From: Mesorhizobium terrae
GTDB taxonomy: Bacteria; Pseudomonadota; Alphaproteobacteria; Rhizobiales; Rhizobiaceae
Reading direction: 5' to 3'
Length of the DNA stretch: 64,000 nucleotides
Assembly (NCBI RefSeq): GCF_008727715.1
Contig: NZ_CP044218.1
Location: forward strand, 4,667,501 to 4,731,500
A program made the translations under genes and the position numbers. Below, one piece after another: positions 27,926-36,947 of the stretch; position 1 is the stretch's first letter, and each line of letters opens with the position of its first letter. The notes below the pieces were generated by a model that was given only the letters and a program-made list of their open reading frames with translations, did no database searches and was not told the origin of the DNA.

Positions 27926-29461
27926 TTGAAATCTCTGTTGCGGTCGGGCACGTTGCCTCCAAGACTTGTGGGTAAAGGTGAGCGCGTGGCTGAGATTTGG
28001 GAACTGCAGAACAAGCCGGCATACGGTGGCACGATAGTAGATGCCGGTGTTAATCCTGAGGACGGATCGTCCTTGGTAATCGAGCTCACACAAGACGAGG
28101 GAACCCAATACCTGAGCTATTACCTGAGCGAAAAGGCGTTCAACCGGAGCAAAGCCTCAGGCGTCAACTTTGCCGACGATCACTGGCCTCTACTGCTTGC
28201 CGAGTACGATTTCCCAACACGGTTGCTTACCACATACCCGATATGGCTCAGGTCCAATCAGAGCAATTTCACCAAAACGAAATACAAGTCTATTAAACGT
28301 ATATCTTTCGAGGATCAGTCGCCGATGGACTTCCAGGTCGGCTTTGGAATGTTCTTTGACCTGCCCACTGGTTTCCACCGCAGGCCATTCGAAGGCTTCG
28401 GTGTCGATCCTCGGATTCGCTACATCATGAGTGCATTTGACGAAGTGGAAGGCGCCGCCGGGCTTACTATCTGCGGTGACGACGAGATTTCGATCGACGG
28501 AGAGGAGATCCGGCTGCCGGAACATATCTACCACGACGTACGTCTGGACATTAATCGTGCTCATGATGCAGCGGTGAGGTTCGCAAATGGGGAAAAGGTG
28601 AGCTATCTCCGCAACCGTCTCCTGCCATCCGTTGTGCCAGGTTTCGAACCCGATGATTTCGAGCGACCAGCCGTAGACTTGCAAGACACCGTGCGGTCCG
28701 CCCTCGTCAAGAAAGGCACCCCACGCTCCCGGAACACCAACACTGCTGCAGCCGTCCGAACGGTGATCCGTCAGGTCGACAATATCGCCAAGGACGATCC
28801 CGTGCAGCTGTTTGAGTTGAGCGAGAAGATCGAGCTCGTCTCGCTGCAAATCCTCATAGAGGACATGTCAAAGGAACTTCTCAACGGACGAAAGGAGGGA
28901 TTTTGGCAGGAGTATTTCGTCCAGAACCCCTTCGTTCTGAAGATGCTCTTCGGCCTGCCTGTGATTGTGTACACTGATCAGGCATCTGTCGGAGGCATGG
29001 GCCTCAAGCGTTCCGGCGAGAAATATGCTGACTACCTCCTAGAGGCGGGTTTGCTAGGCAACCTGGGTATCGTCGAGATCAAAACGACCGAAACCCCGTT
29101 GTTGACGAAAGACCCCTACCGCCCACCGACACTTTATGGCCCATCCACGGATTTGTCGGGTGGAGTGAACCAGCTCCTCGACCAGAAGCTCAGACTGATC
29201 AAAGGTATTGCGGCAAAGAAGGAAGAAGACGACCAGCCCCACATTCAAGCCTGGTCTGTTCCCTGCATCCTGATCATCGGCAGGCTGCCGGAAACGCACG
29301 ACCTAAAGAGGTCGTTCGAGATCTACCGAGGAAGCCAACGAGATGTGCTGATCATCACGTTCAACGAACTCTTGGCCAAGCTAAAAGCATTGCACGAATT
29401 CCTGTCGACTAGACCGGACGAGCCCAAGGAAGACCTCTCTGACCAATTCGCCGATCCATGA
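27926..29461 (+). CDS. sduA: Shedu anti-phage nuclease SduA (DUF4263)
   Basis: 511 residues. The C-terminal nuclease domain has the Shedu hallmarks: FWQEYFVQNPFVLKMLFG (327-344), YADYLL (Asp369), GNLGIVEIKTTETPLL (Glu384, Lys386, the PD-(D/E)XK pair), YRPPTLYGPS, and LSGGVNQLLDQK (Gln420). The N-terminal 320 residues are a variable sensing region with no family I recognise. SduA works alone as a DNA nuclease against phage. The TTG start is supported by GAAGGA at 27915-27920, five bases upstream; GTG codons further in are the alternatives. It is transcribed divergently from the Hhe operon across a 196-bp gap. The module boundary at about residue 320 is an estimate. Confidence 0.92.
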   Translation: MKSLLRSGTLPPRLVGKGERVAEIWELQNKPAYGGTIVDAGVNPEDGSSLVIELTQDEGTQYLSYYLSEKAFNRSKASGVNFADDHWPLLLAEYDFPTRLLTTYPIWLRSNQSNFTKTKYKSIKRISFEDQSPMDFQVGFGMFFDLPTGFHRRPFEGFGVDPRIRYIMSAFDEVEGAAGLTICGDDEISIDGEEIRLPEHIYHDVRLDINRAHDAAVRFANGEKVSYLRNRLLPSVVPGFEPDDFERPAVDLQDTVRSALVKKGTPRSRNTNTAAAVRTVIRQVDNIAKDDPVQLFELSEKIELVSLQILIEDMSKELLNGRKEGFWQEYFVQNPFVLKMLFGLPVIVYTDQASVGGMGLKRSGEKYADYLLEAGLLGNLGIVEIKTTETPLLTKDPYRPPTLYGPSTDLSGGVNQLLDQKLRLIKGIAAKKEEDDQPHIQAWSVPCILIIGRLPETHDLKRSFEIYRGSQRDVLIITFNELLAKLKALHEFLSTRPDEPKEDLSDQFADP

Positions 29462-29697
29462 CACAGGCTGACCCGGTTGAGCTTCTGTGTAGCGAGATCT
29501 CGTCACGACGCGTGAGCTAGCCACCCCTAGAGTGGCTCCACTAACGGACGTTCGAGAGTTGAGAGTCTGAGCTTACCACGCGGAAAGCGGCGCGCCAGAT
29601 CGGCTGCATTGCGCCTGCGGCTCGACTTTGCGTTGATCCCATCCCTACAATTCGAATCAATGCCCTGGCGCGCGACAATGGGGCTTTGGGGGAGCGC

Positions 29698-31332
29698 ATG
29701 AAGATTTCCAAGGTCAAGATCACCAATTTCAAGTGTTACGAGGAGACCTTCACCCTTGCCTTGAACGACGGCCTCAATGTGATCGTCGGCGCCAACGAGT
29801 CCGGGAAGACCACGATCCTGGAGGCGATTCACCTCGCGCTGACAGGACTGCTGCACGGCCGCCCGTTGAAGAACGACCTGACGAGCTATCTCTTCAACTT
29901 GGCCGCTCAGAACAAGTACGTGCGGAGCCTCGGCACAGCATCCCCGCTTCCGCCGCCAGCGATCACCATCGAGTTGTTCTTTTCGGGGTCCTCAAATGAA
30001 CTGGCGGAGCTCGAGGGCGACGGAAACTCTGAGAAGGCCAAGGACAGTGGCGTCGTCTATAAGATCGAGTTCGACGAGGAAAGTTACAAAGGGCCGTACG
30101 AGGAGTTGGTGAAAGCCGGCGCGCTTAGCTCCATCCCGGTTGAGTACTACATCACGACCATGCGGTCGTTCGCGCGTAGGGGCATCACCGCTCGCAATAT
30201 CCCCATCAAATCCGCGCTGATCGACTCGTCCAGCACCCGACTGCAGAATGGGTCGGACGTCTACGTCTCCCGGATCATCCGCGACGTGCTGGAGGAGAAG
30301 GAGCGCGCGAGCATTTCCCAAGCCCACCGGAAGCTCAAGGAAACTTTTGTGTCGGACCCAAACCTAAAGCTAATTAACGACCGGATCACCCAGGCTGCTA
30401 AGATCAGCCAGAAGGCGGTCAGTATCTCGGTCGATCTGTCGTCCCAGACCGCCTGGGAAAGCAGCTTGATGACTTACATCGACCTCATCCCCTTCCAATA
30501 CATCGGCAAAGGCGAACAGTGCGTGATCAAGACCAAGCTGGCTCTCAGCACCAAGAAGAACGCCGAGGCGACGGCGATTCTGGTTGAGGAGCCGGAGAAT
30601 CACTTGTCGCACGCGCGGTTAAACGAACTCATCGCCGACCTGACCGACCAGCACGGGCAAAAGCAGATCATCATTTCCACGCACAGCAGCTTCGTGGCCA
30701 ATAAGCTCGGCCTCGACCACCTGATCGTGCTGCGTGGCGGTGAGGTGGCGCGCATCTCGGAACTGAAAGCAAGCGACTTCTTCAAGAAGCTGGCGGGTTA
30801 CGACACCCTGCGCCTAGCGCTCGCCGCCAAGGCCATCCTTGTGGAGGGCGACTCCGATGAACTGGTCGTTCAGCGGGCCTATATGGACGCCAACGGTGGC
30901 CGACTACCTATCCAAGACGGCATCGACGTCATTTCTGTTGGCACGGCCTTCTTGCGCTTCCTTGAACTGGCCAGCGCCCTGAAGATCCCGGTCGCCGTGG
31001 TCACCGACAATGACGGCGACACCGCCGCCGTCGAGAAGAAGTACGCTGCATTCAAGGACTCCGGCACCGTCAGGATCTGCTTTGATCCCGTCGTCGACAC
31101 CGGAGCGCTGATGATCAAGGACAAGCCCTTCAACTACAATACGTTGGAGCCAAAGCTCCTTAAGCCCAACGATCGTGCGATGTTAAATACCATCCTCGGA
31201 ACGTCGGCAACCGCTGACGACGAGTTGCGCATTTACATGAGAGCCAACAAGACCGAGAGCGCCTTGGCCATCTTCAATTCGACGGCCACGATTACCTACC
31301 CGGACTACATCCAGAGAGCCATCGCGCCGTGA
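29698..31332 (+). CDS. gajA: Gabija endonuclease GajA (OLD family)
   Basis: 544 residues. An N-terminal ABC-type ATPase has Walker A GANESGKTT (31-39), Walker B AILVEEPENHL (about 293-303) and the H-loop IIISTHSS. It is followed by a TOPRIM nuclease domain: AILVEGDSDE (Glu383, Asp385) and VVTDNDGD (Asp437, Asp439). The gene that overlaps its end is a UvrD-like helicase, the fixed partner in Gabija. In studied Gabija systems GajA is a nucleotide-sensing DNA nuclease in a complex with GajB. I chose the ATG at 29698 with GGGGAG upstream rather than the TTG four codons earlier. Other class 2 OLD systems exist, but this pairing fits Gabija best. Confidence 0.9.
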   Translation: MKISKVKITNFKCYEETFTLALNDGLNVIVGANESGKTTILEAIHLALTGLLHGRPLKNDLTSYLFNLAAQNKYVRSLGTASPLPPPAITIELFFSGSSNELAELEGDGNSEKAKDSGVVYKIEFDEESYKGPYEELVKAGALSSIPVEYYITTMRSFARRGITARNIPIKSALIDSSSTRLQNGSDVYVSRIIRDVLEEKERASISQAHRKLKETFVSDPNLKLINDRITQAAKISQKAVSISVDLSSQTAWESSLMTYIDLIPFQYIGKGEQCVIKTKLALSTKKNAEATAILVEEPENHLSHARLNELIADLTDQHGQKQIIISTHSSFVANKLGLDHLIVLRGGEVARISELKASDFFKKLAGYDTLRLALAAKAILVEGDSDELVVQRAYMDANGGRLPIQDGIDVISVGTAFLRFLELASALKIPVAVVTDNDGDTAAVEKKYAAFKDSGTVRICFDPVVDTGALMIKDKPFNYNTLEPKLLKPNDRAMLNTILGTSATADDELRIYMRANKTESALAIFNSTATITYPDYIQRAIAP

Positions 31333-32540
31333 TCGGCGAGAACAAGATCGTCATCGCCGCCGCCGGCTCGGGCAAGACCACCTACCTCGTCGAGGAGGCG
31401 GTGAAGATCACGGGTGAGCGGGTCCTGATCACGACCTACACGGAGTCGAACGAAACCGAGATCCGCCAGAAGTTTTTCGACTTGGTCGGCTATGTCCCGG
31501 CAAATGTGGTGATTATGACATGGTTCAGCTTTCTGATCACCCACGGAGTTAAGCCGTTTCAGGGCGGTCTGTTCGACTTCCCGGTCTCCGGCATGGTACT
31601 GGCCACGACCCAGTCGGGCCTGAAATTTCGGACTCGTCAGGGTCAGCCGGTGTTTTGGGCCGAGAATGCCATCGACAAACACTATTTCGACCCAAGCCGG
31701 CGGGTCTATTCCGACAAACTTCCAAAGCTCGCCATCCGCTGCAACGAAGAAAGCGGCGGTGCTGTGATCGACCGGATCAGCCGCGTCTTCCCGCACGTAT
31801 TCGTAGACGAAGTACAGGATCTAGCGGGCTACGATCTCGACATCCTGGCAGCGCTCGCGCGCAGCCCGGTTCGACTGCTCATGGTCGGCGATCCTCGGCA
31901 GGTGACCTATCTGACGCACCATGAACGACGCTACCAGAAGTACGCCGAAGGCGGCATCATCGACTTCCTACGCAATGAGCTTCCCAGGAAGGTGTCAGTC
32001 GACATCGACGAGACCACCTTGAATCGGTCGCACCGCAACAGCGCAGTCATCTGCGCAGTGTCGTCACGACTGTTTCCGGCCCTGCCCGCCAGCCAAGCCT
32101 GTGAATGTTTGCGGTGTCGCACGGGAACGGGGGCGGTCACTGGCGCCTTTATCCTCCAGATGGCCGACTACGCCCACTTCCTGGCGACCGTCCGGCCGAT
32201 GCAGTTGCGTGACAAGATCACCAGCCCCAGCGTAGATCGCCGGTGGCCCGCTATGAATTTTGGGGAGTCGAAAGGCCGAGGCTTCGACCATGTGGTCATC
32301 TTGCCTACCGAGCCGATGCGCCTCTGGCTCTCCGATCCCGCAACAAACCTGAAACCCCAGACCCGGGCGAAGTTCTACGTCGCTCTAACGCGCGGTCGCC
32401 ACAGTGTGGCCATAGCGATGGATTGGGGGACCGCCCCTCTGCCCACGGGATTTTCGCTCTACGAGCGCACAGGCCAGTGTGGCGCCGGCCCCGCCGGGCA
32501 GATGGCCGATATCGGGAACGGCGACCGGCATCATGAATGA
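31329..32540 (+). CDS. gajB: Gabija helicase GajB (UvrD-like, short form)
   Basis: 403 residues, a little shorter than the roughly 490-500 residues I remember for the type protein. SF1A motifs: Walker A AAAGSGKTT (10-18), motif Ia TTYTESNETEIR, motif II FVDEVQDL (Asp160, Glu161), motif III GDPRQVTYLT (188-197), motif IV-like LNRSHRN (231-237), and motif VI FYVALTRGRHSVAI. The GTG start overlaps the gajA stop (GTGA), so the two are translated together. The region between motifs IV and VI is compact. The last 30 residues are Gly-rich and look unstructured. Confidence 0.87.
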   Translation: MIGENKIVIAAAGSGKTTYLVEEAVKITGERVLITTYTESNETEIRQKFFDLVGYVPANVVIMTWFSFLITHGVKPFQGGLFDFPVSGMVLATTQSGLKFRTRQGQPVFWAENAIDKHYFDPSRRVYSDKLPKLAIRCNEESGGAVIDRISRVFPHVFVDEVQDLAGYDLDILAALARSPVRLLMVGDPRQVTYLTHHERRYQKYAEGGIIDFLRNELPRKVSVDIDETTLNRSHRNSAVICAVSSRLFPALPASQACECLRCRTGTGAVTGAFILQMADYAHFLATVRPMQLRDKITSPSVDRRWPAMNFGESKGRGFDHVVILPTEPMRLWLSDPATNLKPQTRAKFYVALTRGRHSVAIAMDWGTAPLPTGFSLYERTGQCGAGPAGQMADIGNGDRHHE

Positions 32541-32567
32541 CGAGAATGAAGGCGCATAGAAGACATC

Positions 32568-32586
32568 CCGCCGCCGAGGGCGGCGG
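32568..32586. other. GC-rich hairpin after gajB
   Basis: CCGCCGCC-GAG-GGCGGCGG, a perfect 8-bp stem with a 3-base loop, 28 bases after the gajB stop. There is no T-run, so it is either a weak terminator or an mRNA end stabiliser. The rest of 32541-32909 shows no gene. Confidence 0.5.
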
Positions 32587-32909
32587 TCGATCATCTTGAC
32601 AAAGCACCGCCAATGGAAGTGTCCCGCTCCGATGCGCCGCGATTCAGACCGCTATGCTTCCTGATAAACTCTCTCCGCGCACATACCATGGCTGGGATCA
32701 TAACGGATTTCCAACGTCGTAACATCGCGCCGTGACAGATGTTCCTGGCGACGCACCAGCATCAATTTAACTTGACGTTTTCGAACTTTGCCGCAAGCGA
32801 ACCGCGTCGCATTCGATGCTGAGGCCGCGATGCGCTTCTGAGGGATGACCTACTAGGAATGCTCTTTCCACCGCTCAAGACCCGTTTAACAGGCGACGGC
32901 CCGTGTCGA

Positions 32910-35900
32910 CTACTGATGCTGTTCGTCCGTTTGATTAGCCGCTTCCTCTTCCGCTTGTTCAGGCTCGAAGCCAAGGAGATCGATCATAATTCTAACGCGT
33001 TCCACCAGCGCATTGTCCTCCCCGCGAAGCTGACCTCTTAAGGTATTGTCTAATGCCTTTACCTCGTCAGGCGACGCTTTTTCCAGGCAGTGCTTCATGT
33101 CCTTCTGGCGCTGGCGGACAAATTGCAGGACTCGCTCGGAAGGAGAAATCGCCAGTTTATGGAGGAACGCTCCGACGGCCGCATCCGGATTCTTATCGAG
33201 CGGCATCTTGATCGCGATCGGATGATACATCTCGATGTAGTGTGCCACGCCCGTGGGCGTAGATGTCGTAGTCGCCAACGCGTTCAAAACCTCGAATGCG
33301 ATTGTCTTGGTATTGGGAACAGGCAGCGCCTTGCAAATTTGCGGCCAGTCTGGCCGATATTCACGTCGCGTTTCTTCAACGCAGATTTCCAAAGTGTGCT
33401 TCTTGATCGCCTCGCCAAAAGCCGCAGGCGACAGGACAACGTCTGAGTCTTCCACGCGCGTGATCAGCAGTCCCACCGCGCCTGTTGAATTCGAAAGTGC
33501 AGCCAGCCAATCTTCGCCCGACAACGAGCCTAGCTTGTCGTCGACGATCTTGAGAATTTCAGATGGAGCTTGGCCCTCCGGAGCCATGGCGATATCCCGC
33601 GCTAGCTGGGGGGACAGATTGAGGATATCGACATCGTCTATTGCCTTCCTCCAATCAATTTTCTCTTCGGCAAGTTGCTGTAGCAGCAGCGTTGTTGTGT
33701 CTTGGCCAATTGTCTCGCGTAGTCGGTCGAAGTCGGACATCCACTTAAGATTTGAATCAATCCAGTAATCGTGCTCCTCGACGACCTTTCTCAGCACTCG
33801 AGGAAACAAGGGGGCTGTGCTACCCGTAGAAATCGCATAATTGGTCCAATCGGAAAACCTACCACGGTTCGACACGACCGCGGACAGTGCGTCGATGAAC
33901 TCCTGGAACCCACTGCTGCTCATTCGGATACTTTTGTACCATGCGATCGCGGCCGTGTTGTCACCAAGATTTGGATGGGTGGCGGGTGGGGTATGCTCAG
34001 TGGTGCCGATAGCACTGACGATCAACCAAAGACCGTCCGCAGCTCTCGGAACTGAAGTCTTCTCGGCTGTGAACGCGTGCCATAGCAGGGTTCCATCTTC
34101 GACGACGGCTCTGAGGGTCGTTCGCACTTCCTTTTGCCTGCCGGCAATCTCGACAAGTTCCGCCAGCATGCCGAGGCGATCACCGTGTCCCTTGTCCAGT
34201 AGGTCAGCGGGGCTACGTAGGATACCTGCAATTACTTCGATGAGAGGGTTCAACTGCTTAGAGTGCGGGCGGAGCAGTGAGTCGAGTTCGGGGATCGCTA
34301 AGCGAGCAATATTGGGTGCATCGCTAGCCGTTTGCTTCAGTGTTTCAATGATCATTGCGGGCTTTACCCGACAGCTTAACGCCCCGAATGAATACTTAGT
34401 CGGGCTGAATGCGGCCGCAGCGTTGATGCAAAAATTAGCGTCATCTGGTGGCTGCGTATCCCGCTGGAAAGAAATTCGTGTATCCTTTCCTGCAGATCTT
34501 TCAAGGGCATCAAATAGATCCACCATCGACGCAGCCCATACCTCAGGCGCAGGTCTTAAGTTAGCTGGTGGCGACATGTAATTGCGCAGAAAAATGGCTG
34601 CTTTGGCAGCACGGTTGGTGTCCAGATGCTCTATAATTTTGCACAGACCTGCAAATGCTGCGGCCGGTTGTTCTTGAATTGACCCTAGGCTGGGTAGAGA
34701 GTCTCCGAGCATATTCCAGCAGTTTTTTGCGAAGCTGCTTTCCAGTTCAACCTTTTCCAGATTGATGGCAGCTCTTGAAAGTATTTGCGGGCTTTGTGCC
34801 CACTGATGCGCATCACTGTCGAGAACCTCGTAAGCTGTAGTCTCGAAACCTGTGGCCTCTTTCCACCCATTGAGGTCCCCAGCGTCGATAGAGGTAAAGG
34901 CTTTCGCAATGGGGTCGGCGAGTAAGACTTGTCGAGCGTGAAGCGGCTCTACGTTAAAGCAGAGCGCGGCCAGGTGGTCAGTCCACGCTGATGGCAAATG
35001 TGTCAGAGACTGCTGAGGAAAAAGGCCTTTGGCAATTACCGTCGGATCCGCCTCAATTATCTCCCGGTGGAGCACATAAAATCCGATGGTGACTATCGGA
35101 ATGCTGTGGCCCCACTGAACCCAAAGTGCCCCAACTTCGTTGACGAAAGAGATAATACGTCGCGGAGTTGCCATCAGGCTTTTGTCGCGGAGCGCGAGCT
35201 GCAGTATGCGGTAAAGATGATATCGATCGTCGAGATGCGCTTCGCCCGAGATCTGTAGTCCGAAGGCCTCCACTAGCTTCGCGTCCAGAAAGGACTTCCA
35301 ATCGCTTGTAACTGGAGGGGCGACCCGAATTACCCGATCAAACGTCTTTTCGAAGAGATCGATATTTGGGTCGCCTCCAGACGTCTCCACAGCATGTCCT
35401 TCGCCAGTACCGCTGAAGGCGCTCAGAACGTGGCCCCTATCGTAAGGTATGACGGCGATGACGTGCGCAGCTGGTCCCCGGATCTGTGACGGGTTGGGCG
35501 AAAAGACCGCCCACATTTGCGACCAGGCGGCGCGGACTTCGTCCCTAGGCAACCTATCGATGTTGTCGAGCACGAAGACTATCCGTCGTTTGTCTTTCTG
35601 TGCTTTCGACAAAAGGTCGCGGAAAAGTCCGTAAAACTCGAAGGCAGTAGGATCTTCGTCGCGGATGTTTTGCTCAATGGTCTCCCTTTTTTTCTCGTTG
35701 GAGAAGATCATTGCTGTCTCAGACAGAGCATAAAGAAGCGATCTGTCGGTAGCGCCTCGCCGCCAAGCTGGATTCCACATCAGCTTGATTGCACGTCCGA
35801 TAACCCAAACAACAAAAAGGAACGGGACAATGAGTGTGATGATTTGGGGCCAGTTCAGCCCCCAAAAAACAGTGTCAGGAACTATCGGTGGTGCACCCGG

Positions 35901-36392
35901 AAACACGGGTGGCGCATCTGCAGTAAGATGGCTGTATCCAATGGGGGCCAAGGCCAGCAGCAAGAGAAACACCAAACCCGGCCACGTGTAGAGGCTAAAG
36001 CGATCCGTTCCAATAGTCTGAGTGCGATCCCGAATCCGGCTGATCGCATGCGTCACTTCAGTGGTAGTGAGATACTTTTGCTGCTCTAGCCACGCGACGA
36101 ACTCCTCCAAAAACAGCCGGCGGAAATTGTCTGTCTGATGTCTCCACAGATCGAAGGTGAAGAGGTCGTACTTGCCCTTGGGCAGCGCCTTGGCCGCCAA
36201 TTTGATGACCATCGACTTTCCGGTGCCCCAGCTTCCTTCCAAGCCAATTGCACCGTCACGTGTGCCGATTTGGCTGATCGTGTCGGCTAGTGCCGTGGCG
36301 GTCCGCGTGTGGCCTCCTCCTGCGAAGGCATCGTCATCCGCCGCGTTACCGGTCAGTATCTGCGCGTGCGGTTTCGTCGGCGTTTCAGTCAT
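32910..36392 (-). CDS. KAP-family P-loop NTPase with two membrane helices
   Basis: About 1160 residues from MTETPTKPHAQIL. Walker A is GSWGTGKS (53-60). Two hydrophobic helices (about 137-153 and 183-203) sit between Walker A and Walker B RRIVFVLDNIDRLPRD (about 269-283), the layout typical of KAP NTPases, which face the cytoplasm from the inner membrane. The C-terminal 700 residues are alpha-helical with no domain I recognise. A TTG at 36413 is possible, but the ATG at 36392 has GGGGAA before it. KAP NTPases occur in several defence systems (for example as QatA), yet no Qat partners are present here. Its position beside Gabija, Shedu and Hhe suggests a defence role; the mechanism is unknown. 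Confidence 0.8.
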   Translation of the reverse strand: MTETPTKPHAQILTGNAADDDAFAGGGHTRTATALADTISQIGTRDGAIGLEGSWGTGKSMVIKLAAKALPKGKYDLFTFDLWRHQTDNFRRLFLEEFVAWLEQQKYLTTTEVTHAISRIRDRTQTIGTDRFSLYTWPGLVFLLLLALAPIGYSHLTADAPPVFPGAPPIVPDTVFWGLNWPQIITLIVPFLFVVWVIGRAIKLMWNPAWRRGATDRSLLYALSETAMIFSNEKKRETIEQNIRDEDPTAFEFYGLFRDLLSKAQKDKRRIVFVLDNIDRLPRDEVRAAWSQMWAVFSPNPSQIRGPAAHVIAVIPYDRGHVLSAFSGTGEGHAVETSGGDPNIDLFEKTFDRVIRVAPPVTSDWKSFLDAKLVEAFGLQISGEAHLDDRYHLYRILQLALRDKSLMATPRRIISFVNEVGALWVQWGHSIPIVTIGFYVLHREIIEADPTVIAKGLFPQQSLTHLPSAWTDHLAALCFNVEPLHARQVLLADPIAKAFTSIDAGDLNGWKEATGFETTAYEVLDSDAHQWAQSPQILSRAAINLEKVELESSFAKNCWNMLGDSLPSLGSIQEQPAAAFAGLCKIIEHLDTNRAAKAAIFLRNYMSPPANLRPAPEVWAASMVDLFDALERSAGKDTRISFQRDTQPPDDANFCINAAAAFSPTKYSFGALSCRVKPAMIIETLKQTASDAPNIARLAIPELDSLLRPHSKQLNPLIEVIAGILRSPADLLDKGHGDRLGMLAELVEIAGRQKEVRTTLRAVVEDGTLLWHAFTAEKTSVPRAADGLWLIVSAIGTTEHTPPATHPNLGDNTAAIAWYKSIRMSSSGFQEFIDALSAVVSNRGRFSDWTNYAISTGSTAPLFPRVLRKVVEEHDYWIDSNLKWMSDFDRLRETIGQDTTTLLLQQLAEEKIDWRKAIDDVDILNLSPQLARDIAMAPEGQAPSEILKIVDDKLGSLSGEDWLAALSNSTGAVGLLITRVEDSDVVLSPAAFGEAIKKHTLEICVEETRREYRPDWPQICKALPVPNTKTIAFEVLNALATTTSTPTGVAHYIEMYHPIAIKMPLDKNPDAAVGAFLHKLAISPSERVLQFVRQRQKDMKHCLEKASPDEVKALDNTLRGQLRGEDNALVERVRIMIDLLGFEPEQAEEEAANQTDEQHQ

Positions 36393-36413
36393 GATTGTTG
36401 ATTTCCCCACCAA

Positions 36414-36947
36414 AGAACATCAAAGCGCGAGAACATGGCTTCGAACAAGCAAAAACAACCGGTGTTCTTGGCATCGTCCGATCATTTCCACTTCTTTGTC
36501 CCTCAGTTGATACTGTGACAGCCTTTCAACTGCATGCGGGCACTCGTTCCTGGCATTTGAGGTCTTGAATTCCCTATGCCCGCCTAGGCGGGCATGGTTT
36601 ACGAGACCCCGCCTGAATTTGTCATCGAAACTACCGCGGACGGCTTCGGTTTTGCCGACAGGTCCAAGATTGGCTTTGCGAATGACACGAGGGACGCGAA
36701 TGCAGCTTTCATGCGGGACTCTCAGGTGCCGACAAACATGTCCGCCTCTGGCAGAGGACTGCACCAGCAATTCTTCGCCACGACCAAGCGGTCGAGGAAT
36801 GGCCGGTTTTAGGGCTAACTCGGACACTGCCGAAGCGACCGACATGAGGGCGCAAAACAGACAGTACACGGAGTCCGGCAGCCCCAACCAGGACGACACT
36901 CTATGCGCCGAGCCAAAAGAACGGCCCAATCAGGTGTTCTTCGGGTT
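36414..36947. other. 534-bp spacer without a recognisable gene
   Basis: Open frames on both strands here have no family signature, good ribosome site or consistent codon bias. The spacer marks the right edge of the defence island. It contains one perfect palindrome (listed separately) and otherwise looks like decayed DNA. Confidence 0.55.
36576..36595. repeat. 20-bp perfect palindrome
   Basis: ATGCCCGCCTAGGCGGGCAT reads the same on both strands with no spacer. It is not followed by a T-run. It could be a cruciform-forming end or a relic of a mobile element; nothing in the sequence decides. Confidence 0.6.

Noticed and set aside
32910..36392. KAP NTPase as QatA of a Qat defence system
   Set aside because: No QatB, QatC or QatD-like genes flank it.
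36420..36929. 169-codon open frame on the minus strand after the KAP gene region
   Set aside because: Odd composition, no ribosome site, no recognisable motif; also overlapped by equally unconvincing plus-strand frames.
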